Source: Lyngbya sp. PCC 8106 (lineage in GTDB: Bacteria > Cyanobacteriota > Cyanobacteriia > Cyanobacteriales > Microcoleaceae). From it: a stretch of DNA of 64,000 bases. Position numbers and translations under genes: made by a program. Under the pieces are notes generated by a model, which saw only the letters and a program-made list of their open reading frames with translations, ran no database searches and was not told the DNA's origin. The DNA is taken from NCBI RefSeq assembly GCF_000169095.1, contig NZ_AAVU01000038.1:11180-75179 (forward strand), given 5' to 3'. Of the stretch, positions 62,728 to 64,000 are shown in pieces. Each line of letters opens with the position of its first letter. Position 1 is the first letter of the stretch.

Positions 62728-63832
62728 CGAAACATACCGAGATGATCCATCATTCGAGTGCCACTTTTTTGACTGGCTCAGGCAAAAGTCACCCGTTACT
62801 CCGCCTGACGGGTTCGCAGTTTCTCCGGGGGGAAATCCCCAGGATCAGACTGCTTCACCGGGCGACAACGGAGACGACAGTAACCATTGGTCAGTCAAAA
62901 ATCCTTCTTCTGTGGAGAATGAATCTCATCTCGAATCAAATGTTTACAACGAATCCAGGGTGGAGCCTGAAGAATGGGAAGAACTTGACCCATTAGACTC
63001 TGAAGAGATTGATGACTCCGACTACCAAGGTCAACTTTTTACATTGGGAGAGATACCAGCCGTGAAAAACAGGTTTGAAACGGTTTTGAAAAATCGGTTA
63101 AAAGCTGAGATGGAACGAAATCCACCGTTATTTCCTTGGGAAACAAAAGCATCTGATTTCGCTTGTTATCTTGACGTAATCGAAGAACAACGAGTTCCCT
63201 GGATTGCTCACAAGCAAAATCTACGGTGGTCTGTTCCGATTCCTGATCCAGTTTTTGCTCAGTTGCTCAGTCCTTGTCAAGAAGCGATTCAGTCTTCTTT
63301 AAGAGAGGGTGCAAAATTGGTTCAAGTGGTTGAAACGTTGTTTCCCCATCAATCTGAACCGCTTAATGAGTTAACTCATCGTTTGATGTTGGGGTGGGCT
63401 AGAGGAGAAGATCCGGTTCAAAATTTAACCCTTCCAGAATACGAAACCGCCAACCCCGAACAACAGATGTTGATGACCCTATTAGCAGCCCAAGAAATTA
63501 TTCAGGCTCTGACTTTAACCTGTGATCTCAATCAAGCTGCGATCAAACAACAATGGTTAACCAATCTAGGTGTGCTAACTCTAGAGGCTGAATATATTCA
63601 AAAAGACGGTCAGAGTGCATCCTTGACAGTCACAGGTCATTTACCTGATGGCGGACATTTGTGGCTCACAGGAGCGGACGTACAAACCACAGCCCAACGC
63701 AGCGATCGCGGATATGTCAGACTGGAGTTAGTTGATCCTTCGCCCAATCATACCTATCGACTGAACGTTATCCTACACAATCAAGATCAGCATCCCCTCA
63801 GTTTTGCAATCTGTCCCCAGTCGCTCAGGTAA
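62720..63832 (+). CDS. patU: PatU-like protein
   Basis: A 370-residue protein that follows hetZ with an 8-base overlap, as patU does in filamentous cyanobacteria. The N-terminus starts with ECHFFDWLRQKSP; residues ~30-100 are acidic and low in complexity; the C-terminal two thirds are ordered (FETVLKNRLKAEMERNPPLFPWETKASDFACYL ... GYVRLELVDPSPNHTYRLNVIL). It modulates cell differentiation pattern in heterocyst formers; here its role is unknown. Assignment rests on position and general similarity. Confidence 0.78.
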   Translation: MNNETYRDDPSFECHFFDWLRQKSPVTPPDGFAVSPGGNPQDQTASPGDNGDDSNHWSVKNPSSVENESHLESNVYNESRVEPEEWEELDPLDSEEIDDSDYQGQLFTLGEIPAVKNRFETVLKNRLKAEMERNPPLFPWETKASDFACYLDVIEEQRVPWIAHKQNLRWSVPIPDPVFAQLLSPCQEAIQSSLREGAKLVQVVETLFPHQSEPLNELTHRLMLGWARGEDPVQNLTLPEYETANPEQQMLMTLLAAQEIIQALTLTCDLNQAAIKQQWLTNLGVLTLEAEYIQKDGQSASLTVTGHLPDGGHLWLTGADVQTTAQRSDRGYVRLELVDPSPNHTYRLNVILHNQDQHPLSFAICPQSLR

Positions 63833-63938
63833 AATCTCCTCAATTGTGCCTCTCAATCAAGGTTATTAATATGGCTTGCTCATCGCAGATCAGGTAAAGT
63901 GTTTCATAGCACTTGCAGATCTTTCCCGCGATTGAGTT

Positions 63939-64000
63939 ATGACTTCTAGCACTTCTCCGTTCACTCAACTCTGGCGTCGGATCGAAGCAACGCCGAAGCC
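63939..64000 (+). CDS. Start of an unidentified gene (cut by window end)
   Basis: ATG 63939 opens MTSSTSPFTQLWRRIEATPK and runs off the window. It lies 106 bases after patU on the same strand. Too short to name. Confidence 0.45.
   Translation, partial: MTSSTSPFTQLWRRIEATPK

Overview
The window is chromosomal DNA from a cyanobacterium, most likely a filamentous one. The evidence is frequent GCGATCGC (HIP1) octamers, a high-light-inducible protein, an all-trans polyprenyl (solanesyl) diphosphate synthase, DUF4168, DUF4112 and DUF1350 families, pentapeptide-repeat proteins, a CyaC-type cyclase, a cyanobacteriochrome-like GAF domain and a hetZ-patU pair. No genus can be named from the sequence alone. 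Two tRNA genes are present: Gly(TCC) and Arg(CCG).

Positions 1-8434 look like the cargo end of a large transposon. The last 180 bases before 8434 carry repeated sites of the form GACAT/GACAC-TAATTTGTTAA and end in TGTACA, the layout I know from type V-K CRISPR-associated (Tn7-like) transposons. At 3899-3927, minus strand, a short repeat-like tail (GTGGATTGAAAG) is followed by 17 bases that look like the 3' end of a tRNA, as in a delocalised homing guide. Inside this cargo lies a TnpB-type insertion sequence, and inside its tnpB a complete group II intron; splicing restores tnpB exactly. The rest of the cargo is an N6-adenine DNA methylase and a PD-(D/E)XK nuclease gene broken by one stop codon.

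Positions 8435-12287 form a 3853-bp unit: two 906-bp, almost identical inverted arms around a 2.0-kb core with three unrecognised small genes, iteron-like TGTCTACA repeats and a 22-bp palindrome. One arm starts at the transposon end and the other stops at the 3' end of tRNA-Gly. The few differences between arms cluster in one hairpin, including a compensatory base-pair change.

Positions 12429-31787 are ordinary chromosome: a cyaC-like hybrid kinase/cyclase, GNAT acetyltransferase, larB, a family 5 solute-binding lipoprotein, ispF, hliP, folB (with an in-frame amber stop), two DUF4168 proteins, a GH13 enzyme, a CPBP protease, a polysaccharide deacetylase, an MFS transporter, a response regulator and a Ser/Thr kinase. 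From 32200 to 34600 a PEP-CTERM gene is split by a second tnpB element. Then follow a GAF/GGDEF light-sensor candidate, tyrA, paired pentapeptide-repeat proteins, a DinG-like protein, an alcohol dehydrogenase with an SRPBCC protein, an AI-2E transporter, and a partner-switching set (anti-sigma kinase, REC-PP2C phosphatase, STAS antagonist).

Positions 52000-64000 hold an HTH-GrpE-like protein, dps (split by a 354-bp non-autonomous element), sulfiredoxin, murI, a degraded PLD-like gene, sds, a SET-domain protein, an aminotransferase fragment, hetZ and patU. Several genes are broken by single stops or insertions, and three insertions can be removed in silico to give perfect reading frames. The window therefore looks like a genome with heavy and partly recent mobile-element activity.
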